From Defluviitaleaceae bacterium (lineage in GTDB: Bacteria; Bacillota; Clostridia; Lachnospirales; WQUN01), in the NCBI GenBank assembly GCA_009780585.1, contig WQZS01000005.1, positions 82,285 through 146,284 of the forward strand: 64,000 nucleotides of DNA, in the 5' to 3' direction. The notes under the pieces were generated by a model. The model saw nothing but the letters and a program-made list of their open reading frames with translations, had not been told where the DNA came from and searched no databases. Shown here in pieces: positions 44,296 through 53,757 of the stretch. The translations under genes and the position numbers were made by a program. Position 1 is the stretch's first letter. Each line of letters begins with the position of its first letter.

Positions 44296-45801
44296 ATGGC
44301 AGGGATAGATAACCGGCAACCCACGGGCATCCGCAAATGGTGGGAAACGTTTAAGGCGGAATACCGTTTCCAACGGGATACCGCCGCCCGCGACAACGCG
44401 GCAAGGCAATTCGATACCTTGGACAGGGCAAGGGGAAAAACCCCCAAGGATAAAGCGGATTTGGGCAAGCTCGCGGAAAAGGTGCATCGCCTTAACGGGG
44501 AGGTGGAGAACACCTCCAAAAACATACAGGACCTGTACGGCGAAAAAAACGCGGACAACGTAGCGAAAAACAACGGTAAGGGCCGCGGCCTTGGCGCGTT
44601 GCTCGGGCGTATCGCCAGTTGGCGTTCCCTATCCTCCGCCCGCGCGTCGGGGCAGAAGGCGTTCACCGGCTTTCAAGAGGAAAGCATCCGCGACAATCCC
44701 GCACCGATAGAGGCACAGGATACCGTAAGCCAGTTCAATAAAATGGCGAAGGAACGCTATAACAATGAAATAATATTTGCCAAGGAGCAGCACGACAAGG
44801 AATTCTTCCCGCAGTTTTATACCGACGGTAAATATAACCAAAACAAAGCGGTCAACGATATGCAAGAAACGAATACGAACGGTTCCAAGACATTGGGACG
44901 GGTAAGCTCCCGGGTCAGCCTGGCGCAAATGTACATGTATTCCCAAGGTTGCACCATCGACCAAATCTACGGCAATACGCAGGAAAGCAAGGATTTACGC
45001 GCCAGGTACGGAAGAGAGATGATGGATAAGCTAACCGGACCGCTGGACGAAACGGGCAAGATGTATGCCGACATCGCAAAAAAGCTGAGCGATTTCCCCA
45101 TACCCGATATGTCCTCCGACGCCGCCCTTTATAATAATATGCGCGAAATTGATTTTATTAATAATTCGTCGATTAACTTCACCCAAGACCTGGACCTGCG
45201 CAATGAAGCCGCCCAGGATAAGGCACCCTATTCGCCGCTTGAACAGGCGTTTCACAATCACCTTTCCGAAGAGGATTTCAAAAAATTGGATAAAGCAACC
45301 CAATGCGGGCAAAGCCTGCACTGGAACGGAATCTCGGATCGGATAGCGTATATGGTTTCCGATGAATATTCGCTGAGTCCCGATAAGGTAATTGACCACG
45401 GCACGGACCTTTCCAAGCGTACGGGCGTCATCCATTATACGGGCAGGGTGGACGCGATAAGGGAGCAGTTTAAGCCGGGGGATAAATTATGCGACGGCAA
45501 AGCGACCCTGCCGGGAAGCATAGAAGCCATGGTAACCAAATCGGGTGAATTATCGAGTAAAGCAAATAATGTGATTATCAACATGCAAACCGAAACCATC
45601 ACCAACGGACAGGTGAAGCAAATCAAGCAGCAAGTGCTTAACGCCAAACCCAAAATCAAAACCGACGATTCCGCACGCAAGCCCTACCCCAAGGAAGAAT
45701 TGTTTGGGAACAGCAAAAACAAGAACAGCATAAAAAAGAAGGAATCCTCTAACGAAAACGTAAAAACCAACGAGGAACGCAAAAGCAAAAATTTCAAATA
45801 A
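44296..45801 (+). CDS. Large soluble protein with basic tail, paralogue B (candidate T4SS substrate)
   Basis: The 501-aa sister of the upstream gene shares GIRKWWETFKAEYRFQR, LYGEKNADNVAKNNGKGRGL, NGSKTLGRVSSRVSLAQMYM and KMYADIAKKLSDFPIPDMSSD in the same order. It lacks ~90 residues of paralogue A, mostly in the N-terminal linker and middle. It ends in a Lys/Asn/Glu-rich segment (KESSNENVKTNEERKSKNFK). ATG 44296 follows GGAGGAGA at 8 nt; TTG 44278 is rejected. No enzyme motif was seen. Tandem duplication of the pair is clear from sequence. Confidence 0.75.
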   Translation: MAGIDNRQPTGIRKWWETFKAEYRFQRDTAARDNAARQFDTLDRARGKTPKDKADLGKLAEKVHRLNGEVENTSKNIQDLYGEKNADNVAKNNGKGRGLGALLGRIASWRSLSSARASGQKAFTGFQEESIRDNPAPIEAQDTVSQFNKMAKERYNNEIIFAKEQHDKEFFPQFYTDGKYNQNKAVNDMQETNTNGSKTLGRVSSRVSLAQMYMYSQGCTIDQIYGNTQESKDLRARYGREMMDKLTGPLDETGKMYADIAKKLSDFPIPDMSSDAALYNNMREIDFINNSSINFTQDLDLRNEAAQDKAPYSPLEQAFHNHLSEEDFKKLDKATQCGQSLHWNGISDRIAYMVSDEYSLSPDKVIDHGTDLSKRTGVIHYTGRVDAIREQFKPGDKLCDGKATLPGSIEAMVTKSGELSSKANNVIINMQTETITNGQVKQIKQQVLNAKPKIKTDDSARKPYPKEELFGNSKNKNSIKKKESSNENVKTNEERKSKNFK

Positions 45802-45816
45802 CGCGGGGAGGTTCCC

Positions 45817-48366
45817 ATGGCCGAAAATAAAAATATGCCGCCATATGAAGAAAGCCTTGACGTATTGCGCTTTAGCGCGGGGCGTTGGCGGAAGGGACCG
45901 CCGGACACACCTTTGGACAGACAGCCGGGTACGATATTTGACAGCATCCCTTTCAGTACGGAAAACAACCTGTACGGCGCGTTCCAAAACCAGTTGCAAG
46001 ACGCTCCCATGGCATTGGTTTCGGACGGTACGCGCAAAAGGTTGTTACGGGAATGTAACGATCGGCAAAAAGTATTCGACGGCGACCTCGAGGCGTTAAA
46101 GCTCCTCCGCTTCAACACGATGGTGCAGCAGGTTGAGGAGTACGCGTATAACAGAATCCACTACCCCGAAAGGGCAAAAATAGAAGGCACGATATTTAAC
46201 AACCTGCCGGACGGCCAACAAAAATTGGACGGTTTGGTATCGACGTTACAATTCGACGAAAATTACTTTATGGATAAAAGCAAGGGATCCTACGGTATCA
46301 TCGGGTCAAACGACTTGTTGAATATCATCGATACCCTAAATTTAAAGGAAGCGAAACAGGTAGGGGAACTGCACAAAATCGTCGAAAAATCCGTAGAGGC
46401 GGACAAGGAGAAGGGGCTTTGGCCCCCGCAGCAGTACGCCTTCCGCTGCGACCATTTTAAGGGTGACCGCCGCCAAACGGACAAATACGCCGCGCGGGTG
46501 CAATCCCTGCTTGTGCAATGCGGCGACTTGACGGATGAGGATAAGCAATACGGCACCGCCATGTTTAAGCGTAACTTCCCCGACAAGGACTTCGACGAGA
46601 TATTCATTGACGGTAAAAGCGTAAACGAATATTGCGTCGACCATGACATGAACCCCACCGACGAGGAAAAGATGTGCCTTGTGACGGCCCACGCGCTGGA
46701 CGCGAAAAGCAAGGTGGATTTCCGCCGTTACGACCCGGACCGCCCCGACAAACGGACGCTGCCCACCACCCTCAAGCCGGAAATGGCACCCGAGACGAAA
46801 AAGTACGGCGTCATCGGCAGCGCGTTAAGATGGGTTGTAAACTTTAGGAATAAGGAAAAACAAAAGGAAGCCAAGGCCGACTTGATGGCCGCGTTGGGGC
46901 GCGACCCCAACCCCGAACGGAACGCGGCGTATGCCGAGGATATCAACTCGAGCGAAGCAAAGAAGCGGCGGGACGCCATCACCAACGAATATTTCGTTGA
47001 CCGCCGTACGGAAACGGATTTACTTAAGGACGCGGTAAAGGACGCGTTCCTTGAAGAAAAATATAAGAGCCTGTATACCCTCAACGGCGAACGGTTGGAA
47101 AACATCAGGGAGGGCGCGCTGGAATTAAGCGCCTTTGATCCGTTTGTGGACACGGAGGAAGCCCGGATTAACAAGGACATCGAATACGCCCAATCGGAAA
47201 TAAAGTTCCCGGGTACAAAGAAGAAAACCTTCCAAACGCTCAACGGCGAAAGCAGCCGTACGATGGGCGCGTTGTGCCGTTTGGGGATGATGGGTTCCAT
47301 GCACAATCCCTACGGTGATACCGAAACCACCGAAAACGCGAAAAAGGAAGCTATGAAAAAATACGGGGACAGCTTGGGGCTTTTATTGCACAAGCGCGAC
47401 AATTCGAAGGGCGGCATAAAAGACAAGGACATCACCGACAAACAAGCGAAGTTAATCGCCGATGATGTAATCAAGATCATGCGCAGCACAAGCACTTTAA
47501 AAATGCCCGATTGCGACCTGTCCGACCCGATGAGCGTGGGGAAGCATTACCGTGAGCTTAACCGCTTGTGCGAATACGGTTCCGCCCTGACGCAGCTCCA
47601 CGACGCTTTGCCGCCCAAGGTGGTGAAGGAAATCACGGAAGGCAAAAAAACCTTCCCGGGCGAGTTTAAAAATTTTATGAAAACCACGGAGCAATTAAAG
47701 ACATTGAGTATCATGGACCCCACCATGCAGGTGCGCGGCATGGCCCATTTGGTCATCGCCGCGACAGGCAACACCCCCGCCAAGGAAGTGCTTAACGACC
47801 GCGATACGGTTGATAAAATCCACGTAAGCCAACAACTGTGCAAGGATTTGAAGGGAGGCTTCCCGCCGGGCAAGCCCTTCAGCGAAATGAACGCGGAGGA
47901 CCCCTTTGAAGCGGAACTTAAATCCGAAACCTTGTTAAACGAAACGAAAAAAAATAAAAACAACCCAAACACGGCAAAACAGCGGACGGATATGCTGGAA
48001 AATATCTGCCTGGGTTCGGGGCGTACCAAGCCGGAGCTGGCAAAAAAACAAAATGACTGGGTTAGGGAAAAGGCAAACACCGACAAGCATATGGAGGAAG
48101 AAAGAAAAGCCAAGGAACAAGAGCAACGGGAAAGGGAGGAAAAAGAACGGAGCAAACGGGAACGAAAGGAAGCCTCGGTTAAGAATGCCGCCGAAAAGAA
48201 AGCGAAGTTGAACCAACCGAAGGTGAAGCTGCCGTCGGAGAAAAGCCTTGACAACCAAGGCGACGCCCCCAAGTCGAAGCCAAGCGGAGGCAACGTGCAG
48301 CGGCACAGTAAAAATCTGAGCAATAACGCAAACACGCAACAAAGGAAGAGCGTTAAAAACTTTTAA
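45817..48366 (+). CDS. Large soluble protein with shared IDGKS module and basic tail (candidate T4SS substrate)
   Basis: The 849-aa protein has no signal peptide or transmembrane segment. Around residues 265-320 it contains IFIDGKSVNEYC followed by CLVTAHALDAKSKVDFRRYDPDRPDK, a module also seen in the proteins at 48406 and 59648. The region after residue ~750 is coiled-coil and extremely Lys/Glu/Arg rich (EERKAKEQEQREREEKERSK), and the tail is KSVKNF. GGGGAGG precedes the ATG. The function is unknown. Residues ~350-700 look alpha-helical and may be a separate domain. Confidence 0.72.
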   Translation: MAENKNMPPYEESLDVLRFSAGRWRKGPPDTPLDRQPGTIFDSIPFSTENNLYGAFQNQLQDAPMALVSDGTRKRLLRECNDRQKVFDGDLEALKLLRFNTMVQQVEEYAYNRIHYPERAKIEGTIFNNLPDGQQKLDGLVSTLQFDENYFMDKSKGSYGIIGSNDLLNIIDTLNLKEAKQVGELHKIVEKSVEADKEKGLWPPQQYAFRCDHFKGDRRQTDKYAARVQSLLVQCGDLTDEDKQYGTAMFKRNFPDKDFDEIFIDGKSVNEYCVDHDMNPTDEEKMCLVTAHALDAKSKVDFRRYDPDRPDKRTLPTTLKPEMAPETKKYGVIGSALRWVVNFRNKEKQKEAKADLMAALGRDPNPERNAAYAEDINSSEAKKRRDAITNEYFVDRRTETDLLKDAVKDAFLEEKYKSLYTLNGERLENIREGALELSAFDPFVDTEEARINKDIEYAQSEIKFPGTKKKTFQTLNGESSRTMGALCRLGMMGSMHNPYGDTETTENAKKEAMKKYGDSLGLLLHKRDNSKGGIKDKDITDKQAKLIADDVIKIMRSTSTLKMPDCDLSDPMSVGKHYRELNRLCEYGSALTQLHDALPPKVVKEITEGKKTFPGEFKNFMKTTEQLKTLSIMDPTMQVRGMAHLVIAATGNTPAKEVLNDRDTVDKIHVSQQLCKDLKGGFPPGKPFSEMNAEDPFEAELKSETLLNETKKNKNNPNTAKQRTDMLENICLGSGRTKPELAKKQNDWVREKANTDKHMEEERKAKEQEQREREEKERSKRERKEASVKNAAEKKAKLNQPKVKLPSEKSLDNQGDAPKSKPSGGNVQRHSKNLSNNANTQQRKSVKNF

Positions 48367-48405
48367 AATAAACAAATAAAAATTAAATCCAAAGGAGTGT
48401 TTACC

Positions 48406-49521
48406 ATGGGAAAACCTGGAAGCGGCAAGAACGGTGTGGATAAGTTTACAGAAAAAATGTCCGAAAAAACGTATGATTGGCTCCCCCCAATCGAGGACAA
48501 TGAGCTCGAAGCCGACGAGGACGGTTTTTTAACCAACCCGCGGTTAAAGGATTTAAACGAAATGATTGACGATGCAAACAGAGGCCCAAAGGCAATCGAA
48601 ATCGTTTCAAACGGGGTTATGGAACTTGTCAGCGAAGAAGTGACGAACGTTGTTGAGGAATTTAAGGACATCATGAGCCAATGTCAAAAAAAGTTGGCCT
48701 CCGCGGTGGAAGATTTTGATGAAATTGAGGAAACGGTCATCGGATTAAACGACGAATTCCTGTTCCTTACCGACAACTTCGGCAACAAACCCGAAGACAA
48801 CAAGAACTTCAGCGACAAGGTAAAAAATGAAATGGTCAAGTACGACACTGCGTGGATTGAGCACGCCCCCGAAGAAGGCAAAATTAACCCCACGCCGAAT
48901 TTGACCCCCGCGGAATTGGCCTTCGGCGTAGATACCTATGACATGAACTTCGGCACAACCGTGGACATCGACGGCATATATATCAACGGCCAAAGCGTGA
49001 AGTCCATATTCGGCAGCGTCGAACCCCAAAACGAACAGGAAGCCCAAAAATTAACCGATTACAAAAAAGCCTTCGTGACCGCCAGCGCCATGGGGCGGGA
49101 AGATAAGATCGACTTCCGCTTCACCAACCCGGAAAACGCGAACGAAAAATCCGGGATGTTCTCCTTAAAAACCTCCGTACCCAACGAAATGAAGAACGTA
49201 TCCTTTTGGGGTGAAGTGGGGAACTTTATGTCCGCCTTGGGCAAGGGCGATTTCGGCAAAATGAAGTCCTGCCTCGACAACCTTAAAATGGTGACGGGCC
49301 TGTCCTCCACCAAGGACAAAAAACACGAAAACCAAATGAAAACCGACGCCATAGCCGAACGTTCCGACCGCCGCCATAAAATCAACCAAGACCAATTGAC
49401 TAGTGGTGGCAAGCAAGTGGATAAAAAGCGGGTTTCAGGCGTTAAATTAAAAGTCAACGATTATAAACTGGATGACGTGACAATCGACAAAAAGGCAACC
49501 GAACCGAAGAAGAAGAAATAA
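48406..49521 (+). CDS. Soluble protein with shared IDGKS-type module and KKKK tail (candidate T4SS substrate)
   Basis: The 371-aa protein has an N-terminal helical half (IEIVSNGVMELVSEEVTNVVEEFKDIM), a middle module IYINGQSVKSIFGS ... DYKKAFVTASAMGREDKIDFRFTNPENA matching 45817 and 59648, and a basic end, ...ATEPKKKK. ATG 48406 is chosen with AAAGGAG at 9 nt. It is the last gene before the restriction island, followed closely by a strong promoter for the next unit. Function unknown. Confidence 0.72.
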   Translation: MGKPGSGKNGVDKFTEKMSEKTYDWLPPIEDNELEADEDGFLTNPRLKDLNEMIDDANRGPKAIEIVSNGVMELVSEEVTNVVEEFKDIMSQCQKKLASAVEDFDEIEETVIGLNDEFLFLTDNFGNKPEDNKNFSDKVKNEMVKYDTAWIEHAPEEGKINPTPNLTPAELAFGVDTYDMNFGTTVDIDGIYINGQSVKSIFGSVEPQNEQEAQKLTDYKKAFVTASAMGREDKIDFRFTNPENANEKSGMFSLKTSVPNEMKNVSFWGEVGNFMSALGKGDFGKMKSCLDNLKMVTGLSSTKDKKHENQMKTDAIAERSDRRHKINQDQLTSGGKQVDKKRVSGVKLKVNDYKLDDVTIDKKATEPKKKK

Positions 49522-49545
49522 TCGAAAATATATTCTATAAAAGTG

Positions 49546-49574
49546 TTGACATGTTATTCCATGCGTGTTATACT
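49546..49574 (+). promoter_or_regulatory. Near-consensus sigma-A promoter
   Basis: TTGACA (49546-49551), 17-nt spacer, TATACT (49569-49574). This is the best sigma-A match seen in the window. No protein gene begins for 440 bp downstream, so its first product is probably a non-coding RNA or a long leader. Confidence 0.85.
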
Positions 49575-49580
49575 GCGCTT

Positions 49581-49931
49581 GCAACAAACGGTCGCTTTTA
49601 TACCAAGGACGGGAAATGCCACCTCAGGAAGGGGCGCAAGCCCTGAAACTGACCGCTCCGCGCCGTGCTTTAGCCGCCGTCCCCTGTTGCACAGCACCAT
49701 CCGCCGCACCTTCGGGTAGGGGGTAATACATTCGGCCAAGAGCTCAGCCGTATATACCGCCCGCAACGCGTTCCTACCCAAAGGCCAAGGCAAGCAAGCC
49801 CTCATGAGGCATAAATAATACCAAGGAATCCGGATTCCCGTTTTTAACAAGCAAGGAAAAACATAAAAAAATATATATTAAGCCGAACCATGCATACGTG
49901 GCAGTACACGTTGTATGGGCGGCTTTTTTGT
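49581..49931 (+). ncRNA. Candidate structured RNA or long 5' leader upstream of hsdM
   Basis: The region starts about 7 nt after a strong promoter and ends at a hairpin-plus-T terminator. Internal structure includes TCAGGAAGGGGCGCAAGCCCTGA, which folds as a stem-loop, and a second short hairpin GGAATCCGGATTCC with CGTTTTT (about 49829-49848), so a shorter 265-nt RNA is also possible. The segment ATACCAAGGA occurs near both ends (about 49600 and 49824). I looked for tmRNA, RNase P, SRP, 6S and common riboswitch signatures and did not find them. A 36-codon ORF (49616-49726) has no ribosome binding site. Confidence 0.5.
49883..49931 (+). terminator. Intrinsic terminator 84 bp before hsdM
   Basis: GCCG plus CCAT..CATACGTG on the left pairs with CACGTTGTATGG and GGC on the right around GCAGTA, followed by six T. 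It would end the upstream RNA, or act as an attenuator for hsdM. Confidence 0.7.
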
Positions 49932-50014
49932 TGTTTCGCCTTGATATTTTACGATTCTTGTAGCATATTATATATTGTTGGAAAGGATTCATATTTTATC
50001 GGGGGGTCGTCATA

Positions 50015-51625
50015 TTGTCCGATAACCGCAAAGAACAGGAGCGTGCGGAACTGCATCGCACAATATGGAGTATAGCCAACGATTTACGCGGTAGCGTGGA
50101 CGGTTGGGACTTTAAGCAATATGTCCTCGGAATGTTGTTTTATCGGTATATCTCCGAAAACCTATCCGCTTACATAAACGCCGGGGAACACGAAACGGGT
50201 GACACCGCATTTAACTATGCGGCACTTTCGGATGCCGACGCGGAGGCTGCCCGCGAAGACCTTGTTAAGACAAAGGGCTTCTTCATCCTGCCCGGCGAAT
50301 TGTTTGAAAATGTATTAAAGCGTACCGCGGCTGACGAAAACTTGAATGAAACGCTCGAAGGTGTGTTTAATAACATAGAAGCGTCCGCACAGGGTACGGA
50401 CAGCGAAGCCAATTTCAAAGGGTTATTTGACGATATTGACGTTAATTCCAACAAGCTCGGCGGCACGGTGGCACAGCGTAACGCAAGGCTCGTTAAACTG
50501 ATGAACGGTGTAGCCGATATGAAGCTCGGGCAGCGTGACGCTACATCCAATGGCGCTTCGCGCGGATATTCCGAAAACACCATAGATTTATTCGGCGATG
50601 CTTACGAGTTCCTGATGGGTATGTACGCAAGCAACGCGGGCAAGAGCGGCGGCGAATTCTATACACCGCAAGAGGTGTCCGAGCTTCTGACCCGTATAAC
50701 GTTGATTGGCAAAACTTCCATAAATAAGGTGTATGACCCTGCGGCGGGCAGCGGCTCTCTGCTGCTTAATATCGCGAAAATCCTCGGCAAGGATAAGGTT
50801 CGGCAGGGGTTTTACGGGCAGGAAATCAACATCACTACCTACAACCTGTGCAGAATCAATATGTTCCTGCATGATATTGATTTTGATAAATTCGACATTG
50901 CCCATGGTGACACGCTGACTGACCCACAGCATTGGGATGACGAACCCTTCGAAGCCATCGTTTCCAATCCGCTTTATTCAATCAAGTGGGTGGGTGACGA
51001 TAATCCCCTGCTCATCAATGACCCGCGTTTCTCTCCGGCGGGTGTACTGGCGCCGAAATCGAAAGCCGACCTTGCGTTTATTATGCACAGTTTGACATGG
51101 CTGGCTACCAACGGCACGGCGGCGATTGTCTGCTTCCCGGGTATTATGTACCGCGGCGGGGCCGAGCAAAAAATCCGCAAGTATCTTATCGATAATAATT
51201 TTATCGACTGCGTTATCCAACTGCCGGGCAATTTATTTTTCGGGACAAGCATCGCTACCTGTATTATGGTGTTGAAAAAGTCCAAGAACGATAACAGCAC
51301 GCTGTTCATCGACGCAAGCAAAGAATTTGTTAAGGTGACGAACAACAATAAATTGACAGCGGATAACATCACAAACATTCTCGGGTTTTATACGGGACGC
51401 GAAGATGTACGGTACAAGGCGAAACTTGTCCCCAATGACGATGTTACCGCACAGGATTATAACCTTTCCGTAAGCTCCTACGTTGAGCAGGAGGATACGC
51501 GGGAGGTTGTGGACATAGTCAAACTTAACGCCGAGATTGACCGCATTGTTGCACGCGGGGACGTTTTGCGGCGTGAAATTAGTGCGATTATCGCGGAGAT
51601 TGAAGGGGATGCCGATCATGAATGA
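50015..51625 (+). CDS. hsdM: Type I restriction-modification methyltransferase subunit
   Basis: HsdM methylates adenine at N6 within the sequence chosen by HsdS. The 536-aa product has the N-terminal helical HsdM domain (LHRTIWSIANDLRGSVDGWDFKQYVLGMLFYRYIS), AdoMet motif I (VYDPAAGSGSLLL) and catalytic motif IV as NPLY (IVSNPLYSIKW) rather than NPPY/F. TTG 50015 is the start, with GGGGGG upstream. Its stop overlaps the next gene start. NPLY is a known tolerated variant among HsdM proteins. An AT-rich -10-like TATTAT lies upstream, but no convincing separate promoter was found. Confidence 0.95.
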   Translation: MSDNRKEQERAELHRTIWSIANDLRGSVDGWDFKQYVLGMLFYRYISENLSAYINAGEHETGDTAFNYAALSDADAEAAREDLVKTKGFFILPGELFENVLKRTAADENLNETLEGVFNNIEASAQGTDSEANFKGLFDDIDVNSNKLGGTVAQRNARLVKLMNGVADMKLGQRDATSNGASRGYSENTIDLFGDAYEFLMGMYASNAGKSGGEFYTPQEVSELLTRITLIGKTSINKVYDPAAGSGSLLLNIAKILGKDKVRQGFYGQEINITTYNLCRINMFLHDIDFDKFDIAHGDTLTDPQHWDDEPFEAIVSNPLYSIKWVGDDNPLLINDPRFSPAGVLAPKSKADLAFIMHSLTWLATNGTAAIVCFPGIMYRGGAEQKIRKYLIDNNFIDCVIQLPGNLFFGTSIATCIMVLKKSKNDNSTLFIDASKEFVKVTNNNKLTADNITNILGFYTGREDVRYKAKLVPNDDVTAQDYNLSVSSYVEQEDTREVVDIVKLNAEIDRIVARGDVLRREISAIIAEIEGDADHE

Positions 51626-52463
51626 ACCCACAAATAAAATTAAAATATTTGAAGACAAGCGTGTTCGCTACGAGTGGGATGAACAAGCCGAAAAATGGTG
51701 GTTTTCGGTTGTTGATATCTGCTCCGTGCTGACCGACAGCGATTATCATGCTGCCAGAAATTATTGGAAATGGCTGAAAGGCAAACTAAACGCCGAAGGG
51801 AGCGAGTTGGTTAGTAATACTAACCAACTGAAAATGAAATCCTCAGACGGTAAATTTTACAACACGGACGTTATGGACACAGAACAGGTTTTGCGCCTTA
51901 TCCAGTCTATCCCAAGCAAAAAAGCCGAACCGTTTAAGTTATGGCTTGCCAAAGTCGGAAGCGAGCGTATTGACGAAACCGTTGACCCGGAGCTTTCCAT
52001 TGACCGTGCTATCCAAAACTATCGGCGATTGGGGTACAGCGAAAATTGGATTAACCAGCGGATTAAATCCATTGAGGTGCGCAAAGCCTTAACGGACGAA
52101 TGGGACAACGCGGGTGTGGAGCAGGGTGCCGGATACGCGGCGTTGACCGATTTAATGACAAAGACGTGGAGCGGAATGACCACCCGTGAATACAAAAAAC
52201 ACAAAGACTTGAAAAAAGAAAACCTGCGCGATAATATGACCAATACCGAATTGGTGCTTAATATGCTGGCGGAGGTTGCGGCAACGGATATTTCCGTTGT
52301 GCGGCAACCCGTAGGGTTTGCCGAAAGTGCCCGGGCCGCCAAAGAAGGTGCCGAAACAGCCAAAATCGCCCGGGAACAGCTTGAAAAAAGTACGGGAAGA
52401 CCTGCTGTGAGTTCGTTGAACGCTAAAAATTTAGGGCAGGTTGTTTTACGTGAGCCGGAATAA
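51618..52463 (+). CDS. BRO-N/DinD-like protein inside the type I RM operon
   Basis: The 281-aa product has an N-terminal BRO-family domain (KIKIFEDKRVRYEWDEQAEKWWFSVVDICSVLTDS...) with the ending GSERIDETVDPELSIDRAI typical of DinD-like proteins, then a helical C-terminal half. ATG 51618 overlaps the hsdM stop and has AAGGGG upstream. Such genes are repeatedly found within type I RM operons and are thought to modulate DNA-damage or restriction response; the exact role is not known. Confidence 0.85.
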   Translation: MNEPTNKIKIFEDKRVRYEWDEQAEKWWFSVVDICSVLTDSDYHAARNYWKWLKGKLNAEGSELVSNTNQLKMKSSDGKFYNTDVMDTEQVLRLIQSIPSKKAEPFKLWLAKVGSERIDETVDPELSIDRAIQNYRRLGYSENWINQRIKSIEVRKALTDEWDNAGVEQGAGYAALTDLMTKTWSGMTTREYKKHKDLKKENLRDNMTNTELVLNMLAEVAATDISVVRQPVGFAESARAAKEGAETAKIAREQLEKSTGRPAVSSLNAKNLGQVVLREPE

Positions 52464-52518
52464 AAATAGTTCTTGTAAATTTTGCAACGGGGTGTTGCAA
52501 AATTGGAAGGCGGCGAAA

Positions 52519-53757
52519 ATGACCAACCTTGACCGTTTGATTGCGGAGCTTTGTCCGGATGGGGTGGAGTATAAAACTCTCGGAGAGCTGGGAGGGTTTT
52601 ATAGTGGTTTAATCGGGAAATCAAAAGATGATTTCAACGATGGTAACATTAAATATATTTCCTATATAAACGTATTTAATAACCTTGCAATAGACAACAA
52701 CATCACCGATAGAGTAACTATTGGTGACGGCGAGCGTCAAAATGCTGTTCGTTATGGGGATGTTATTTTTACTGGTTCATCCGAAACTCCTAATGAATGT
52801 GGAATGTCTTCGGTTATGACCGTTGAAACAGACGAACCGTTGTATCTTAATAGTTTTTGTTTTGGATTTCGATTAAATGACTCCGATGTGCTTATTCCGG
52901 GGTTTTCTAAGTATTTATTTCGTTCGGATGTTTTGCGGAAACAGATAGTTAGGACGGCAAGCGGCGTGACGCGTTTCAATGTATCGAAGAAAAAAATGGA
53001 GAATGTTTCCGTGCCCCTCCCCCCGCTCCCCGTTCAACGTGAAATTGTCCGCATTTTGGACAATTTCACGGAGCTTACAGCGGAGCTTACAGCGGAGCTT
53101 ACAGCGAGAAGGAAGCAGTATAATTATTATCGTGACGAGCTTCTGACGTTTGGTGATGAAATACCTTATTATCCGATGGGTGAAATTTGTGATTATGTTG
53201 ACTACCGTGGAAAAACCCCGAAAAAAGTAACCGATGGTATTTTTCTCGTAACAGCTAAAAATATTAAAAAAGGGTTCATTGACTATGAACAATCGAAGGA
53301 ATATATAACAATTGGGGACTACGACGAGGTTATGCGAAGAGGATTACCTAAAATAGGTGATGTGCTGATAACAACAGAAGCCCCATGCGGTAATATTGCT
53401 CAAATAGACAGAGAAGATGTTGCATTAGCACAAAGGGTAATAAAATATAGACCCAAAACCACAACATTAAATAGCTCTTACTTGAAGTATATTTTGCTTA
53501 GTAAAGAATTCCAAGATAAATTAATGGCTTCTTCAACAGGTGGGACTGTAAAAGGGATCAAAGGGAGCAAGTTACATAAATTGACAATACCTTTGCCTTC
53601 GTTAACCGAGCAAATCCGCATTGTTGGTCTGCTTGATCGTTTCGATACGCTGGTGAACGATATTACAAACGGTCTGCCCGCTGAAATTGAAGCGAGGCGT
53701 AAGCAGTATGAGTTTTATAGGGATATGATGTTGAGTTTTAAGGGGGTAGAAGTATGA
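52519..53757 (+). CDS. hsdS: Type I RM specificity subunit with TAEL-type spacer repeat
   Basis: HsdS is the DNA-recognition subunit, with two target-recognition domains separated by conserved helices. Here the first domain spans ~1-170 (ending VSVPLPPLPVQREIVRILDNF). The spacer helix carries TEL-TAEL-TAEL-TARRKQYNYYRDELL (~180-210), and the second domain ends LTIPLPSLTEQIRIVGLLDRFDTL. 412 aa is normal. ATG 52519 (GAAGGCGGCGAAA upstream) is preferred to the TTG/GTG-type upstream start because the N-terminus MTNLDRLIAELCPDGVEYK matches HsdS. Base composition is markedly AT-richer than flanking genes, as expected of horizontally shuffled specificity genes. Confidence 0.95.
   Translation: MTNLDRLIAELCPDGVEYKTLGELGGFYSGLIGKSKDDFNDGNIKYISYINVFNNLAIDNNITDRVTIGDGERQNAVRYGDVIFTGSSETPNECGMSSVMTVETDEPLYLNSFCFGFRLNDSDVLIPGFSKYLFRSDVLRKQIVRTASGVTRFNVSKKKMENVSVPLPPLPVQREIVRILDNFTELTAELTAELTARRKQYNYYRDELLTFGDEIPYYPMGEICDYVDYRGKTPKKVTDGIFLVTAKNIKKGFIDYEQSKEYITIGDYDEVMRRGLPKIGDVLITTEAPCGNIAQIDREDVALAQRVIKYRPKTTTLNSSYLKYILLSKEFQDKLMASSTGGTVKGIKGSKLHKLTIPLPSLTEQIRIVGLLDRFDTLVNDITNGLPAEIEARRKQYEFYRDMMLSFKGVEV
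53071..53106 (+). repeat. Three tandem 12-bp repeats in the hsdS spacer
   Basis: GAGCTTACAGCG occurs perfectly three times in a row (53071-53082, 53083-53094, 53095-53106), encoding ELTA units in frame. Loss or gain of one unit keeps frame and would change the length of the spacer helix. Confidence 0.97.

Noticed and set aside
49616..49726. 36-aa ORF in the candidate RNA
   Set aside because: No Shine-Dalgarno and composition typical of a structured GC-rich RNA.
49554..49850. 98-codon minus-strand ORF over the candidate RNA
   Set aside because: It runs into the plus-strand promoter, has no ribosome binding site and no protein-like pattern.
49581..49931. tmRNA, RNase P RNA, SRP RNA or 6S RNA
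   Set aside because: Conserved cores (CCA end and tag frame, GAGGAAAGUCC, GGUCAGG...GGAAGCAGC, long symmetric stem) were not found by eye.
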